In this document: positions 53,846 through 62,596 of the stretch, piece by piece | Layout: every line of letters starts with the position of its first letter | How positions within the stretch are numbered: position 1 is the first letter of the stretch | Assembly (NCBI RefSeq): GCF_036421855.1 | Contig: NZ_JAZGOK010000014.1 | Source: Georgenia_B sunbinii | GTDB taxonomy: Bacteria > Actinomycetota > Actinomycetes > Actinomycetales > Actinomycetaceae | Length of the DNA: 62,703 nt | Strand: one strand, 5' to 3' | The notes under the pieces: generated by a model | Told to the model about the DNA's origin: nothing | Databases searched by the model: none | Seen by the model: the letters and a program-made list of their open reading frames with translations, nothing else | Position numbers and translations under genes: made by a program

Positions 53846-53882
53846 ATGCTAGGCAGCGGTTATGGCATGCGTCAACCAAAAG
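53846..53882 (-). promoter_or_regulatory. Upstream promoter with the CTTTTGGTTGAC element
   Basis: On the minus strand CTTTTGG (53882-53876) runs into TTGACG (53875-53870), an 18-base spacer and TAGCAT (53851-53846). The 12-mer CTTTTGGTTGAC is identical to the one over the -35 of the giant ThuA/dehydrogenase gene. It would give the importer operon a second start, with a leader of about 130 bases. Confidence 0.6.
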
Positions 53883-53946
53883 TCGCGCAGGACGTCGATG
53901 GTTACGTGAACGTGACCTATCGAAGGAGGGGTGGTTTACTTCGTCT

Positions 53947-55167
53947 ATGTCAAGAGTCCTACCCGAGCTTGCCCCCCACGACGGCGTGCAGCGGCGGCGC
54001 GAGACGGACCCGCGCTCGGCGGGAACGCTCTTCCAGCTCGTCCGCGACGGCCGGCCACGCACCCGCGCCGATATCGCCAACGCCACCGGCTTCGCCCGCC
54101 CCACGGTCGCTGCCCGCGTCGATGAGCTGCTCACCGCAGGCCTCATCGTGCCGGCCGGCGAGGCATCGTCCACCGGTGGCCGGCCACCGGCGACCTTCGC
54201 CTTCAACCCGGGTGCGCGCGTGATCCTCGTCGCCGACCTCGGGGTGAGCCACTGCCGGTTGGCGATCACCGATCTCGCCTCGACGGTGGTGAGCGAGCGA
54301 TCGTTGGAGATCGCCATCGGCGACGGCCCCGAGCTGGTCCTGGACTCGGTGGCCGCGGCCCTCATGTCGATGCTCGAGGACGTCGGCCGTCCGCTGAGCG
54401 ACGTCCTCGGCGTCGGGGTCGGCCTCCCGGGCCCGGTCGAGCACGACCTCGGTCGGCCGATCAGCCCGCCGATCATGCCGGGGTGGGACGGCTTCGACGT
54501 CCCCCGGCACCTCCAGCGCACCATTCCGGCACCGATCCTCGTCGACAACGACGTCAACATCATGGCGTTGGGCGAGCACGGGGCCCGCTGGCCGGACGTC
54601 GCGAACCTCATCTTCATCAAGGTCGCCACCGGGATCGGCGCGGGGGTCATCTCCGACGGCGAGCTGCGGCGCGGCGCTCAGGGCGCGGCGGGCGACCTCG
54701 GGCACATCGCAGTGCCCCGCGGCCGCCAGACGCCGTGCCGCTGTGGCAACCTCGGCTGCCTCGAGGCACTGGCGAGCGGGCACGCCGTCGTCGAGACCCT
54801 CCGCAACCAAGGTTTCGACATCGAGCGGACCGCCCAGATCATCGATTTCGTCCGCGCCGGCGACACCACTGCGATGCAGACTGTTCGACAGGCTGGCCGG
54901 GACATCGGTGACGTCGTCGCCGGCTGCGTGAACCTGCTCAACCCGTCGGTCATCGTCATCGGTGGCATCGTGGCGGAGGTCGGTGAGCACCTGCTCGCCG
55001 GCATCCGGGAGGTGGTCTACAGCCGCTCGCTGCCGCTCGCCACGCAGCACCTGCGGATCGTGGCATCGCAGACCGCTGGGCGCGCCGGCATCCTCGGCGC
55101 CTCGCAGATGGTGTCCCAGCAAGTCCTCTCGGCCCCCGCGATCGACGAGCTGCTCGCCGCCCACTGA
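53947..55167 (+). CDS. ROK family transcriptional regulator
   Basis: 406 residues. N-terminal winged helix-turn-helix (LFQLVRDGRPRTRADIANAT, TVAARVDELLTAGLI) at about 20-70, then a ROK sugar-kinase-like domain. DLGVSHCRLAITDL, VDNDVNIMALGEHG and the zinc site CRCGNLGCLE are seen, with GDLGHIAV before it. The start ATG 53947 is best supported by the alignment of the DNA-binding domain; GGAGG lies 17 bases upstream, rather far. It is divergent from the importer operon and probably represses it until an inducer sugar binds. A strong hairpin terminator follows the stop. Confidence 0.88.
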   Translation: MSRVLPELAPHDGVQRRRETDPRSAGTLFQLVRDGRPRTRADIANATGFARPTVAARVDELLTAGLIVPAGEASSTGGRPPATFAFNPGARVILVADLGVSHCRLAITDLASTVVSERSLEIAIGDGPELVLDSVAAALMSMLEDVGRPLSDVLGVGVGLPGPVEHDLGRPISPPIMPGWDGFDVPRHLQRTIPAPILVDNDVNIMALGEHGARWPDVANLIFIKVATGIGAGVISDGELRRGAQGAAGDLGHIAVPRGRQTPCRCGNLGCLEALASGHAVVETLRNQGFDIERTAQIIDFVRAGDTTAMQTVRQAGRDIGDVVAGCVNLLNPSVIVIGGIVAEVGEHLLAGIREVVYSRSLPLATQHLRIVASQTAGRAGILGASQMVSQQVLSAPAIDELLAAH

Positions 55168-55181
55168 GAACGGCATGACGA

Positions 55182-55210
55182 GGGGCCCGCAGCCGGTGGC
55201 TGCGGGCCCC
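55182..55210. terminator. Bidirectional terminator hairpin
   Basis: Perfect 13-bp stem GGGGCCCGCAGCC / GGCTGCGGGCCCC with a GGT loop, 14 bases past the ROK stop and about 107 bases past the end of the convergent giant gene. The right arm recurs at 55271-55283, so an alternative hairpin is possible for transcripts arriving from the right. Confidence 0.8.
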
Positions 55211-55317
55211 CCGCTGTTGTTCCGGCATGGCCGCCCGTAACGCGGCACACCGGAGGCGGCGTGGGGGGGTGGCTGCGGGCCCCTGCCTTGCAGTAGACCT
55301 ACCGGTAGCTCAGCGAG

Positions 55318-58300
55318 TCACCGGGCTGCCTGGGTGCCAGGCGGCACCAGGTCCGGGGCGGGCCGGCCGCGGCGGATGCCCAGGGTGTCTGAACCGTCAC
55401 CGTTCCAGTCACCCACGAACACCTCGTCGTTGGCACGACCGAAGTTCACCGCCAGATCGGCGTCGCCACCGGTGAGGGCGTTCTTCACGTGGTACGTCGC
55501 GCCACGGCGAACCGCCAGCGTGTCCAGCCCGTCACCGTTCCAGTCACCGACCAGCGTGACATCAGCCGCCCGGCCATAGGTGAAGGTCCAGTCAGCGTCA
55601 CCACCAGTCGTGCTGTTCTTCACGTGGTAGGTCGCGCCACGACGCACCGCCAGGGTGTCCAGGTCGTCGCCGTCCCAGTCACCGACCAGGACGTCGTCAT
55701 CGGCCCGGCCGTAGTTGAACACCACATCAGCGTCCCCACCCAGCAGGTGGTTCTTCACGTGGTACTCGTTGCCACGACGCACCGCGAACGTGTCAGTGCC
55801 ATCACCGTTCCAGTCACCGACCAGGACGTCGTCATCGGCCCGGCCGTAGTTGAACACCACATCAGCGTCCCCACCCAGCAGGTGGTTCTTCACGTGGTAC
55901 TCGTTGCCACGACGCACCGCGAACGTGTCAGTGCCATCACCGTTCCAGTCACCGACCAGCACGGTGTCACCCGCACGGCCGTACCGGAAGGTCCAGTCGG
56001 CGTCCCCGCCACGAGGCGCGTTGGACACGTGGAACGTGTTCCCACGACGCAACGCGATCGAGTCGACACCATCACCATCCCAGTCACCAACGAACACCTC
56101 ATCGGCGATCCGCCCGTACTTGAAGAAGTGATGCGTCGTACCCCGCCAGTTGTCACTCAGGTGGAACTCCGCCGCACCCGACGACGGCGGCTGGGGAACC
56201 TCCCCACCACCCTCGGTGGAGAACTCGTGGGTCCACTCAGCGGTCGCACCCTCGGCCAGCACGAAACCATCCAGCGCACGCGCCGTCACAGTCACCGTCC
56301 CGGTACCCGGGTAGGTGTCAGCAGCGACCACGTCACCGTCAACGACGTACTCCACGCCCTCAACCTCAGGAATCGTGTAGCTGTCGCCCTCGGTACCGTC
56401 CTGCTCATCGAAAGTCACCTCAGCAGGCGTGACCTCCACCAGCACCGGCTCCCCACCCTCGGCAGAGAACTCGTGCGACCACTCAGCGGTCGCACCCTCG
56501 GCCAGCACGAAACCATCCAGCGCACGCGCCGTGACAGTCACCGTGCCGGTACCCGGGTAGGTGTCAGCAGCGACCACGTCACCGTCAACGACGTACTCCA
56601 CGCCCTCAACCTCAGGAATCGTGTAGCTGTCGCCCTCGGTACCGTCCTGCTCATCGAAAGTCACCTCAGCAGGCGTGACCTCCACCAGCACCGGCTCCCC
56701 ACTGTCGGTGGAGAACTCGTGGGTCCACTCAGCAGTGGCACCCTCGGCCAGCACGAAACCGTCCAGCGCACGCGCCGTCACAGTCACCGTCCCGGTACCC
56801 GGGTACGTGTCAGCAGCAACCACGTCACCGTCAACGACGTACTCCACGCCCTCAACCTCAGGAATCGTGTAGCTGTCGTCCTCGGTACCCGCCTCATCGG
56901 TGAAGGTCACCTCAGCAGGCGTGACCTCCACCAGCACCGGCTCGTCGTCCCCGACCACTCGGAAGTAGTCGAAGGTGGCGGTCGGTGAGGCGGTCGATGC
57001 CGCCCCGAGCGCGAACAGACCAACCCGGCCGCTGGACGCCACTGCGGCGTTGGTCAGCGACTCGAACTCGGTCCACGTCTCGCCGTCGGCAGAGTACGAA
57101 CCCGTGAAGGTGTCGCCCTGCTTCTGCAGCCGCAGGTGCCACACGCCGTGGGTGAGCTCGCTCGCCGAAGGCTGCGGGTCCTGCACCACGCCGTCGATCT
57201 CGCTGCGGATCTCCAGCCCACGAGCGACGGTGCCGCCCGCGGTGTTGGTGGTGAGCGTGTCGATCTTGACGTAGTTGTCGTCGTCGCCGTAGGCGATCAG
57301 ACCGGCCTGCTCGTACTGCTGGCCGAACGCCGAGGCATCGACCAACGTCTCCACCGTCCAGTCCCCCTCGAGCTGCTGGAGCACGAAGTTCGACGGGTCG
57401 GTGTTGTCGGTGCCGTAGACGTCACCGGCCACCGCGTCGATCTCCAGGTGGCCGTCGGCCACCCGCAGGTGCTCGGCGTCCGGCCGCACGACGTCCCAAC
57501 GGCAGCCGTCGAGGACGGTCCCGTCAAAGTCGTCGTTCGGACCGATCGGCGGCACGGTGTCGTCCGGGGTGATGGTGAAGTAGTCGAACGCGGCGTCAAC
57601 CGGCGCCTGGCTGCGACCGTTGCCCTGCAGCGAGATCAGACCGATCTTCGGGTCGTCGATGCCGTCGAGCGACTTCGTCTCGGACATGTCCGTGAACTCG
57701 ACGCCGTCGGCGCTGTAGGAAGCGACGAGGTTCTCACCGTCACTCGTGAAGCGCACCCAGACCGTGGTCGGGTAGTCCGCGCCCAGTGCCGCAGTGAGCG
57801 AGGCGTTGACCTCGTTCGGCTCGGCGTTCTCCTCACGGATCAGCTGGAACACTCGCGAGGCCGGGTTCGGCCCAGCGGTGTCGCGGCCGGACAGGACCAT
57901 CTTGGCGTAGTTGTCGTCATCGCCGTAGATGACCAGACCGGCCTGCTGGTACGCCTCGGAGCCGGGCATGGTCACCTTGGTGGTGGCCGTGAACGGTCCC
58001 TCGGGCAGGTCCTGCAGGACGATGTTGGGCGTGGCCTGGTTGTCAGTGCCGTAGATGTCGGAGCTGACGGTCGGGATGATCAGCGAGCCGTCCTCGACCC
58101 GCAGGTCCTGGTTGGCCCGAACCACGCCGTCCCACCGGTCGGTGTCGAGCGTGTCACCGGTGAAGTCGTCCGAGCGGCCGGCGAAGCACTTCATGGCCGC
58201 GGCGGTGACGGTGATCTCCACCGACTCGGAGTTCGTTGCGCCGCGGGCGTCGGTCACCGTGACGGTGGCCGCGTAGGAGCCGGCCGCCGTGTAGGTGTGC

Positions 58301-61300
58301 GAGGCCTCGGCGGTGTCGGCAGTCTCACCGTCACCGAAGTCCCAGGCGTAGGTCAGCGGGGTGTCGCCGTCCGGGTCCGTCGCCGTGGCGGTGAAGTCCA
58401 CCGTCAGCGGGGCAGGGCCCGAGGTCTCGGACGCGGTGGCCTCGACCACCGGGCTGGCGTTGTCGGTCACGCCCTGGCCGATGAACTCGACCCAGTTGAT
58501 GTTCGCCTGCCCCTCGGTGATCACGAAGTACAGCGGGGCGGTCTCGGTGGTGACGTTGTCAGGCAGCTCGAGGTCGTAGTTGCCCCACGCCTGCCAGCCG
58601 TCGGCCGGGATGGTCACCGAACCGATCGACGGCCCGTCGGGCGCGCCGGTGCGGATGTCGACGGTGCCGCCGAGCTCCGTGGCAGCCCGCAGGCGGATGC
58701 CGTCGATGTTGGTGAGGTTGGTCGGGTCGAAGGAGAACCAGTCGTCGACCTCGGCGAAGCCGATGTTCTGGCCGCCGCCGACGTCCTCGGTGTCCTCGGT
58801 CTGGACGCCCGCGTCACCGCTGCTCGTCGAGCCGGGCAGCCGCCCGGTCTCGGAGAAGTACTCCGCCTCCTTGCGCTTGGGCTGCAGGATGATGACTTCC
58901 TGCGTGGTGAGCGGAGCAACGCCCTCGGCACCCTGGTCNGTCTGGACGCCCGCGTCACCGCTGCTCGTCGAGCCGGGCAGCCGCCCGGTCTCGGAGAAGT
59001 ACTCCGCCTCCTTGCGCTTGGGCTGCAGGATGATGACTTCCTGCGTGGTGAGCGGAGCAACGCCCTCGGCACCCTGGTCGGTGTAGGTCACCGTGATGAC
59101 GCCGAAGATGTTCGCGCCGATGTGGCCGGTGTCCCCGTGGAGCGGGATCGCACCCTCACAACCGAAGTACTGGTCATAGGGGTGGGCGTGCTCGTCGTGG
59201 CCGAGCGCCGGCTGGACGATGACGTTCTCGCAGTCGATCTCGCCGTCCTCGGGGTCGGTCACCGTGACCGAGTACTCGATGACGTCACCGAAGTTGAAGA
59301 AGCCACCATTCGGCGGAGTCTCGACAGTGACGACGGGCGCGGTGTTGCCGGCCGTGATCGGCACGCTCGCGGAGGACGACTGCTCGCCCTCGTTGGTGAC
59401 GGTGAGCGTGGCGGTGTAGTTGCCAGGCGTCGTGTAGGTGTACGTGGGGTTCGCCTCGGTCGAGGTCTCACCATCACCGAAGTCCCACTCGAGCGTCACC
59501 TCGCCGCCGTCCGGGTCACGGGACCCCTCGGAGCTGAACTGGACCGTCAGCGGCACGGGGCCGGACGTCACGTCGGCCTCGGCGCGGGCGATGGGGGCCC
59601 GCGAGCCGGAGATGTAGTCGATCCGGTAGACGCCCGAGTCGGCGTTGTTGCCGCCGAAGCCCGAGCCCCACTCGATCATGTACAGCGCGCCGTCGGCGCC
59701 CCACTCCAGGGCGTGCGGGCGGGCGAAGGACATCGTCGACAGGATCTGGTTGATGTCGACGACCTCACTGGTGTCGTCCGACATCTGGAAGGAGAACAGC
59801 TTGCCGGTGTTCCACTCGGCGAAGGCCGCCTTGCCGTCCCAGTACGCCGGCCACTTCCGCTCGGAGACCAGGTCCTCGTCGTAGACGTAGACGCTGCCGG
59901 CCATCGGTGCACCACCGTTGCCGATCTCGGGGGCGTTGCCCGTCGAGCCGTTGTTCTGGTACCAGACCGTCGCCGGGATGGCCGGCGGCAGGGTGGTGAG
60001 GCCGGTGTTGTTCGGCGAGTCGTTCGTGGGGCCGTTCTCGCAGTCGAAGGCGTCACCGCTGCCACCCGCGAAGTCGTAGGAGATGTAGGGCAGGTTGCCA
60101 CCCACGCAGTGCGGCCAGCCGTAGTTGCCGGGCGTGCCGACGACGTTCCACTCCACGATGCCTGCGGGCCCGCGGTTCGGGTTCGCCGATCCGGCGTCGG
60201 GCCCGTAGTCCGCCACCAGCAGCGTGCCAGTGCGGGGGTCGAGGCCGATCTTGAACGGGTTGCGGAAGCCCATCGCGAAGATCTCGGGCCGGGTCTGGTC
60301 GGTCCCGGGCGCGAAGAGGTTGCCCTCGGGGATCTCGATGGAGCCGTCGTCCTGCGGGGTGATACGCAGGATCTTGCCGCGCAGGTCGTTCGTGTTTCCT
60401 GATGTCCCCTGCGCGTCCCAGGCGGCGCGCCCTTCCCTCTCGTCGATCGGGCTGTAGCCGTCCGAGGCGAAGGGGTTGGTGTTGTCACCCGTAGCGATGT
60501 ACAGGTTGCCGTCGCCGTCGAACTGGAGGGCACCACCGGCGTGGCAGCACTCGTCGCGCTGGACCTCGACCTCGAGGAGGACCTCCTCGCTGTCCATGTC
60601 CAGGACGTCACCCTCAAGGGTGAACCGGGAGACATAGTCCGCCGTCGAGCCCTCCGGGGAGTAGTAGAGGTAGATCCAGCCGTTGTCGGCGAAGTCCGGG
60701 TCGAGCTCAAGGCCCAGCAGGCCGAACTCCTGAACCTGGGTCACCGGCAGGGTGCCGGCGGTGGTGGTGCCACCGTTGGGCGCAACGATCTGCACCCGGC
60801 CGTCGCGCTCGAGGAAGATGGCCCGGCCGTCCGGCGTCGGGGCCAGGTCCATCGGGTTCTGGGTGTTGAGGTCAAGAGCGACCTTGTCGAAGCTCTCGTC
60901 GAGCGAGGCGGTGCAGTCGGCGCCGACGACGCCGGCAGCGGTCTGCAGGCCCTTGAGGACGTGGGTGAGGAACGCCGGCTCGGCGAACGACTCGTCGGTG
61001 TGACCGCCGCCGGTGTACCAGGAGCGGCCGCCGTCGTAGTCGTGGCACCACGCGATGGGGTGGTCGTCACCCATCGCGTTGCCACCGGCGTCGTAGGTGC
61101 TCTCGTCGAGGGAGGCGAGCACGTGGACGTCACCGCGCGGGTTGTCGCGGAACGAGTACCACTCGTCGGTGCGGTCCCAGCGTGCGGGAAGGTGCTCGGT
61201 GGAGGGGTGGGCGTGGTCCTCGACGACGACGGTGCCGTCAGGGGTGCCCGGCGGGTGACCGGAGAAGTAGGCACCGACAAGGTCGCCGTACCACTCCCAG

Positions 61301-61719
61301 TCGTACTCGGTGTCGCTCGCGGCATGGATGCCCGCGTAGCCGCCGCCGTTCTGGATGTAGCTCTCGAAAGCGGTCTGCTGGGTGCCGTTCAGCACGTCAC
61401 CGGTCGTCGAGAGCCAGACGACGACGTCGTACTGGGACAGGTTCTCAGTGGTGAAGTCGGCGGCCTCCTCGGTGTGGTCGACCGAGAACCCGTTGTCCTC
61501 CCCGAGCTGCTCGATGGCTTCGACACCGGCCTCGATGGAGTCGTGCCGGAAGCCGGCCGTCTTGCTGAAGACGAGGGCGCTGAACTCCGCGTCCTGCTCG
61601 GGCAGTGGTTCGTTCTGGGCACTGGCCCCGCTCGCGACGAGCGGGAGCGCGAGAACGCCGGCAAGCAGCGCTCCCCCGGCTCTGGTAGCCCAGTGGCGAC
61701 CGGATGATGGTCTGGCCAC
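55318..61719 (-). CDS. Giant secreted ThuA / PQQ-type sugar dehydrogenase multidomain protein
   Basis: About 2,133 residues as written, from GTG 61719 with AAGGAGGAACC upstream. After a signal peptide (LLAGVLALPLVASGASA): ThuA domain about 40-265 (ALVFSKTAGFRHDS, GYAGIHAASDTEYDW); soluble glucose-dehydrogenase-like propeller about 275-710 (NPMDLAPTPDGR, GLLGLELDPDF, RDECCHAGGALQFDG, EIFAMGFRNPFKIGLDP); PKD about 715-785; CBM6-like about 950-1080; second PKD about 1090-1173; two DUF1349-like domains about 1175-1590; three near-identical Ig-like repeats about 1590-1835; six FG-GAP-like repeats to the end. It probably oxidises and cleaves sugars outside the cell. The N at 58939 sits in a duplicated 140 bp, adding about 47 false residues. 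Confidence 0.87.
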   Translation of the reverse strand: MARPSSGRHWATRAGGALLAGVLALPLVASGASAQNEPLPEQDAEFSALVFSKTAGFRHDSIEAGVEAIEQLGEDNGFSVDHTEEAADFTTENLSQYDVVVWLSTTGDVLNGTQQTAFESYIQNGGGYAGIHAASDTEYDWEWYGDLVGAYFSGHPPGTPDGTVVVEDHAHPSTEHLPARWDRTDEWYSFRDNPRGDVHVLASLDESTYDAGGNAMGDDHPIAWCHDYDGGRSWYTGGGHTDESFAEPAFLTHVLKGLQTAAGVVGADCTASLDESFDKVALDLNTQNPMDLAPTPDGRAIFLERDGRVQIVAPNGGTTTAGTLPVTQVQEFGLLGLELDPDFADNGWIYLYYSPEGSTADYVSRFTLEGDVLDMDSEEVLLEVEVQRDECCHAGGALQFDGDGNLYIATGDNTNPFASDGYSPIDEREGRAAWDAQGTSGNTNDLRGKILRITPQDDGSIEIPEGNLFAPGTDQTRPEIFAMGFRNPFKIGLDPRTGTLLVADYGPDAGSANPNRGPAGIVEWNVVGTPGNYGWPHCVGGNLPYISYDFAGGSGDAFDCENGPTNDSPNNTGLTTLPPAIPATVWYQNNGSTGNAPEIGNGGAPMAGSVYVYDEDLVSERKWPAYWDGKAAFAEWNTGKLFSFQMSDDTSEVVDINQILSTMSFARPHALEWGADGALYMIEWGSGFGGNNADSGVYRIDYISGSRAPIARAEADVTSGPVPLTVQFSSEGSRDPDGGEVTLEWDFGDGETSTEANPTYTYTTPGNYTATLTVTNEGEQSSSASVPITAGNTAPVVTVETPPNGGFFNFGDVIEYSVTVTDPEDGEIDCENVIVQPALGHDEHAHPYDQYFGCEGAIPLHGDTGHIGANIFGVITVTYTDQGAEGVAPLTTQEVIILQPKRKEAEYFSETGRLPGSTSSGDAGVQXDQGAEGVAPLTTQEVIILQPKRKEAEYFSETGRLPGSTSSGDAGVQTEDTEDVGGGQNIGFAEVDDWFSFDPTNLTNIDGIRLRAATELGGTVDIRTGAPDGPSIGSVTIPADGWQAWGNYDLELPDNVTTETAPLYFVITEGQANINWVEFIGQGVTDNASPVVEATASETSGPAPLTVDFTATATDPDGDTPLTYAWDFGDGETADTAEASHTYTAAGSYAATVTVTDARGATNSESVEITVTAAAMKCFAGRSDDFTGDTLDTDRWDGVVRANQDLRVEDGSLIIPTVSSDIYGTDNQATPNIVLQDLPEGPFTATTKVTMPGSEAYQQAGLVIYGDDDNYAKMVLSGRDTAGPNPASRVFQLIREENAEPNEVNASLTAALGADYPTTVWVRFTSDGENLVASYSADGVEFTDMSETKSLDGIDDPKIGLISLQGNGRSQAPVDAAFDYFTITPDDTVPPIGPNDDFDGTVLDGCRWDVVRPDAEHLRVADGHLEIDAVAGDVYGTDNTDPSNFVLQQLEGDWTVETLVDASAFGQQYEQAGLIAYGDDDNYVKIDTLTTNTAGGTVARGLEIRSEIDGVVQDPQPSASELTHGVWHLRLQKQGDTFTGSYSADGETWTEFESLTNAAVASSGRVGLFALGAASTASPTATFDYFRVVGDDEPVLVEVTPAEVTFTDEAGTEDDSYTIPEVEGVEYVVDGDVVAADTYPGTGTVTVTARALDGFVLAEGATAEWTHEFSTDSGEPVLVEVTPAEVTFDEQDGTEGDSYTIPEVEGVEYVVDGDVVAADTYPGTGTVTVTARALDGFVLAEGATAEWSHEFSAEGGEPVLVEVTPAEVTFDEQDGTEGDSYTIPEVEGVEYVVDGDVVAADTYPGTGTVTVTARALDGFVLAEGATAEWTHEFSTEGGGEVPQPPSSGAAEFHLSDNWRGTTHHFFKYGRIADEVFVGDWDGDGVDSIALRRGNTFHVSNAPRGGDADWTFRYGRAGDTVLVGDWNGDGTDTFAVRRGNEYHVKNHLLGGDADVVFNYGRADDDVLVGDWNGDGTDTFAVRRGNEYHVKNHLLGGDADVVFNYGRADDDVLVGDWDGDDLDTLAVRRGATYHVKNSTTGGDADWTFTYGRAADVTLVGDWNGDGLDTLAVRRGATYHVKNALTGGDADLAVNFGRANDEVFVGDWNGDGSDTLGIRRGRPAPDLVPPGTQAAR
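55340..56190 (-). repeat. Six 45-codon FG-GAP-like repeats
   Basis: Six in-frame units of about 135 bp at the 3' end of the giant gene. Units 3 and 4 are almost identical at DNA level (around 55680-55945), which marks a recent duplication. Each has the core VGDWxGDGxDT. Confidence 0.85.
56221..56943 (-). repeat. Three near-identical 240-bp Ig-like repeats
   Basis: Three tandem copies of about 80 codons each (VLVEVTPAEVTF, SYTIPEVEGVEYVVDGD, TYPGTGTVTVTARALDG). DNA identity is very high with few, mostly silent, changes. Such repeats are collapse-prone in short-read assembly, so the real copy number may differ. Confidence 0.85.
58799..59079. other. Probable assembly artefact: exact 140-bp direct repeat around one N
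   Basis: Bases 58799-58938 are repeated exactly at 58940-59079 with a single N between. The extra 141 bp keeps the frame of the giant gene. Overlapping contig ends joined without merging explain it, as at 49822. Removing one copy restores a normal domain boundary between the PKD and CBM6-like parts. Confidence 0.88.
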
Positions 61720-61868
61720 GGTTCCTCCTTGAAGTCGTGTTCGAGAACGCCTCGGACCGGCAGGCCGGACTGAGACGCGGGTCGTCGGCAGTAGTCCCAC
61801 CGACGGGTTGTGCGGCCCCATCCTCGGGGCCCCGGGCGACCTTGTGTCACGGGTCACGCGGCGCGCCT

Positions 61869-61905
61869 ACCCTAGTCCGCCTTTTGGGTTGCGGTCAACC
61901 AAAAG
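61869..61905 (-). promoter_or_regulatory. Promoter and palindromic operator of the giant gene
   Basis: On the minus strand TTGACC (61898-61893), 18-base spacer, TAGGGT (61874-61869). An imperfect palindrome spans 61881-61905: CTTTTGG(G)TTG and CAACCAAAAG around CGGT, with one bulged base, covering the -35 and most of the spacer. CTTTTGGTTGAC within it recurs at 53882-53871. It overlaps the last codons and stop of the DUF1080 gene. Confidence 0.65.
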
Positions 61906-62596
61906 GAGCGATGCGCACGTTCCGGAAGTAGACCTCGTCCTCTTCGCCGTGGTTCTGCAGGCCGATGTGGCCGGTGGTGAGGTCGCGGGCCGGGTCGGTG
62001 CTCTCGAACTCGTTGATGAGGACATCGTTGAGGTGGACCGTGATGCGCTGCCCCGTGACGGCGATCTCGTAGGCGTTCCACTCACCGGGCGGCCGCAGTG
62101 CCTCGTCGCGTGCTACCGCGTCCGCTCCCTGGAAGGTGTAGACCGCGCCGGTGGTGCGGTCGGGCGCGTCGGTCGCGTCGATCTGAATCTCGTACCCCTG
62201 CTCGACGGCGACCCACGGGTCGGTGCCCGGGTCGGGAAAGCCGACGAACACCCCGGAGTTGTCGTCGCCGGTCATCCGCCAGTCGAGGCGCAGCCGGTAG
62301 TTCCCGAACTCCTCGGGGAACCACAGCAGCCCCATCCCGCCGACCGTCACCGCTGAGCAGTCGTCCTGCAGCTCGAAACCCCCGGGGCCGGCCATCCGCC
62401 AGCGGTCGAGGCTCTCCTGCGTGCCGTCGAACAGCGGCCGGTAGCCCTCCTCGACGTCACCCTGGCAGTCGTCCCCGTCCGGCGCAGCGGGCTGGTCCGG
62501 CGCGGCAGGCCCGTCCTGCGAGCAGGCCGCGGCCAGCATGAGCGTCACGAAGACGACGACGGCGGAGCGCACCTGCCGGTGACGGCGTCGGACCAT
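61895..62596 (-). CDS. DUF1080 lipoprotein (3-keto-disaccharide hydrolase domain)
   Basis: 233 residues from ATG 62596, with GGGGGGAGACCC upstream. Lipobox LAAACSQD near residue 25. The rest is a concanavalin-like DUF1080 domain: YRPLFDGTQESLDRWRMAG, NYRLRLDWRM, NSGVFVGFPDPG, EIQIDAT, GAVYTF, PGEWNAYEIAVTGQRITVHL and GHIGLQNHG, all family signatures. DUF1080 proteins bind or hydrolyse 3-keto-glycosides outside the cell. It precedes the giant ThuA/dehydrogenase gene in the same direction, whose promoter lies over its stop codon. The pair could form an extracellular oxidise-then-cleave system. Confidence 0.9.
   Translation of the reverse strand: MVRRRHRQVRSAVVVFVTLMLAAACSQDGPAAPDQPAAPDGDDCQGDVEEGYRPLFDGTQESLDRWRMAGPGGFELQDDCSAVTVGGMGLLWFPEEFGNYRLRLDWRMTGDDNSGVFVGFPDPGTDPWVAVEQGYEIQIDATDAPDRTTGAVYTFQGADAVARDEALRPPGEWNAYEIAVTGQRITVHLNDVLINEFESTDPARDLTTGHIGLQNHGEEDEVYFRNVRIAPFG

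Noticed and set aside
57136..60402. Long plus-strand open frame opposite the giant gene
   Set aside because: A high-GC antisense shadow; it reads through the duplicated N region and has no recognisable motif, while the minus frame has several domains.
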